From Desulfuromonadales bacterium (lineage in GTDB: Bacteria > Desulfobacterota > Desulfuromonadia > Desulfuromonadales > Geopsychrobacteraceae): a stretch of 64,000 bases of DNA. This document shows positions 63,620 to 64,000 of the stretch, piece by piece (position 1 is the stretch's first letter; each line of letters begins with the position of its first letter). The position numbers and the translations under genes were made by a program. The stretch spans positions 1 through 64,000 of the forward strand of contig JAFGEL010000065.1 in assembly GCA_016931615.1 (NCBI GenBank). Direction: 5' to 3'. A model generated the notes under the pieces. That model was not told the DNA's origin. It did not search any database and was given only the letters and a program-made list of their open reading frames with translations.

Positions 63620-64000
63620 TCAGTGGGCCGCGAGTTCTTCCGCAATTTCATGGCTGAAGATATCAAGACCGCGACTCAATTCTAAAGCCAGGTTGCTGTA
63701 GCCCTGGCCAAGCGGATGCTGATAGCTGAAGTTCCCGCGATCAATTGTGCTTCCAGCCTTTCTGACCAGCCAGTTTATGTCGATATTTACCTGATCCCCG
63801 AATCTCCCGGAAAAATCATTGATCAGCAACTTCACCTGCAGTGCTTCAGCCGGCCTTTGTTCCCAGGGGCTGACGGTCACTGTTGCTTCGGGAAGCAGCT
63901 GATAAAGGTTTCTTCGCAGAACCCGCATCAGACTATCAGGCAGAGGGTCTGCCCAGCGTGCCGCTGAAGCTATTTTTATACTGTTGTCCCGGTTTCTGGT
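63620..64000 (-). CDS. PqiC-like ABC-transport auxiliary lipoprotein (partial, continues off right edge)
   Basis: Reading frame is open to 64000: TRNRDNSIKIASAARWADPLPDSLMRVLRRNLYQLLP... Confidence 0.7.
   Translation of the reverse strand, partial: TRNRDNSIKIASAARWADPLPDSLMRVLRRNLYQLLPEATVTVSPWEQRPAEALQVKLLINDFSGRFGDQVNIDINWLVRKAGSTIDRGNFSYQHPLGQGYSNLALELSRGLDIFSHEIAEELAAH

Overview
The window is a gene-dense, largely syntenic housekeeping chromosomal segment. The gene content suggests a Desulfuromonadales/Geobacter-like anaerobe (inference from gene content only). I see no CRISPR array, rRNA, tRNA or transposase. Main blocks: a TPP riboswitch at the left edge; aroF; yggT/divIVA; a folD-metV-metF-gcvT-gcvH-gcvPA-gcvPB one-carbon operon; pta-ftsE-ftsX-envC-ctpA-polysaccharide deacetylase; a ParA-like ATPase with a long C-terminal extension; xseAB-ispA-dxs; a DRTGG ATPase with two small GPERR-motif proteins; an Imm27-like orphan; a CBS/DRTGG family II pyrophosphatase; a multiheme cytochrome; a membrane-anchored XRE regulator with an EF-hand; a histidine kinase/sigma-54 response regulator pair; aor-moaD-purB; a Lon-like protease; pfkA; a pair of M16 peptidases; lpxH; a CPA2 antiporter; an OFA-family MFS transporter; and a phosphohexomutase. 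The most unusual signal is two unannotated, promoter-plus-terminator-bounded candidate small RNAs (minus 36229-36300 and plus 43315-43400). Both carry the same CUCUCUCUC 9-mer about 14 nt from the predicted 5' end, and both end in an intrinsic terminator whose loop is an anti-Shine-Dalgarno sequence (CUCCCUCCU and CGCCUCCUCC). One is preceded by a GG-N10-GC sigma-54 promoter directly downstream of a sigma-54 activator gene. All calls come from reading the sequence and the supplied ORF translations; no database search was run.
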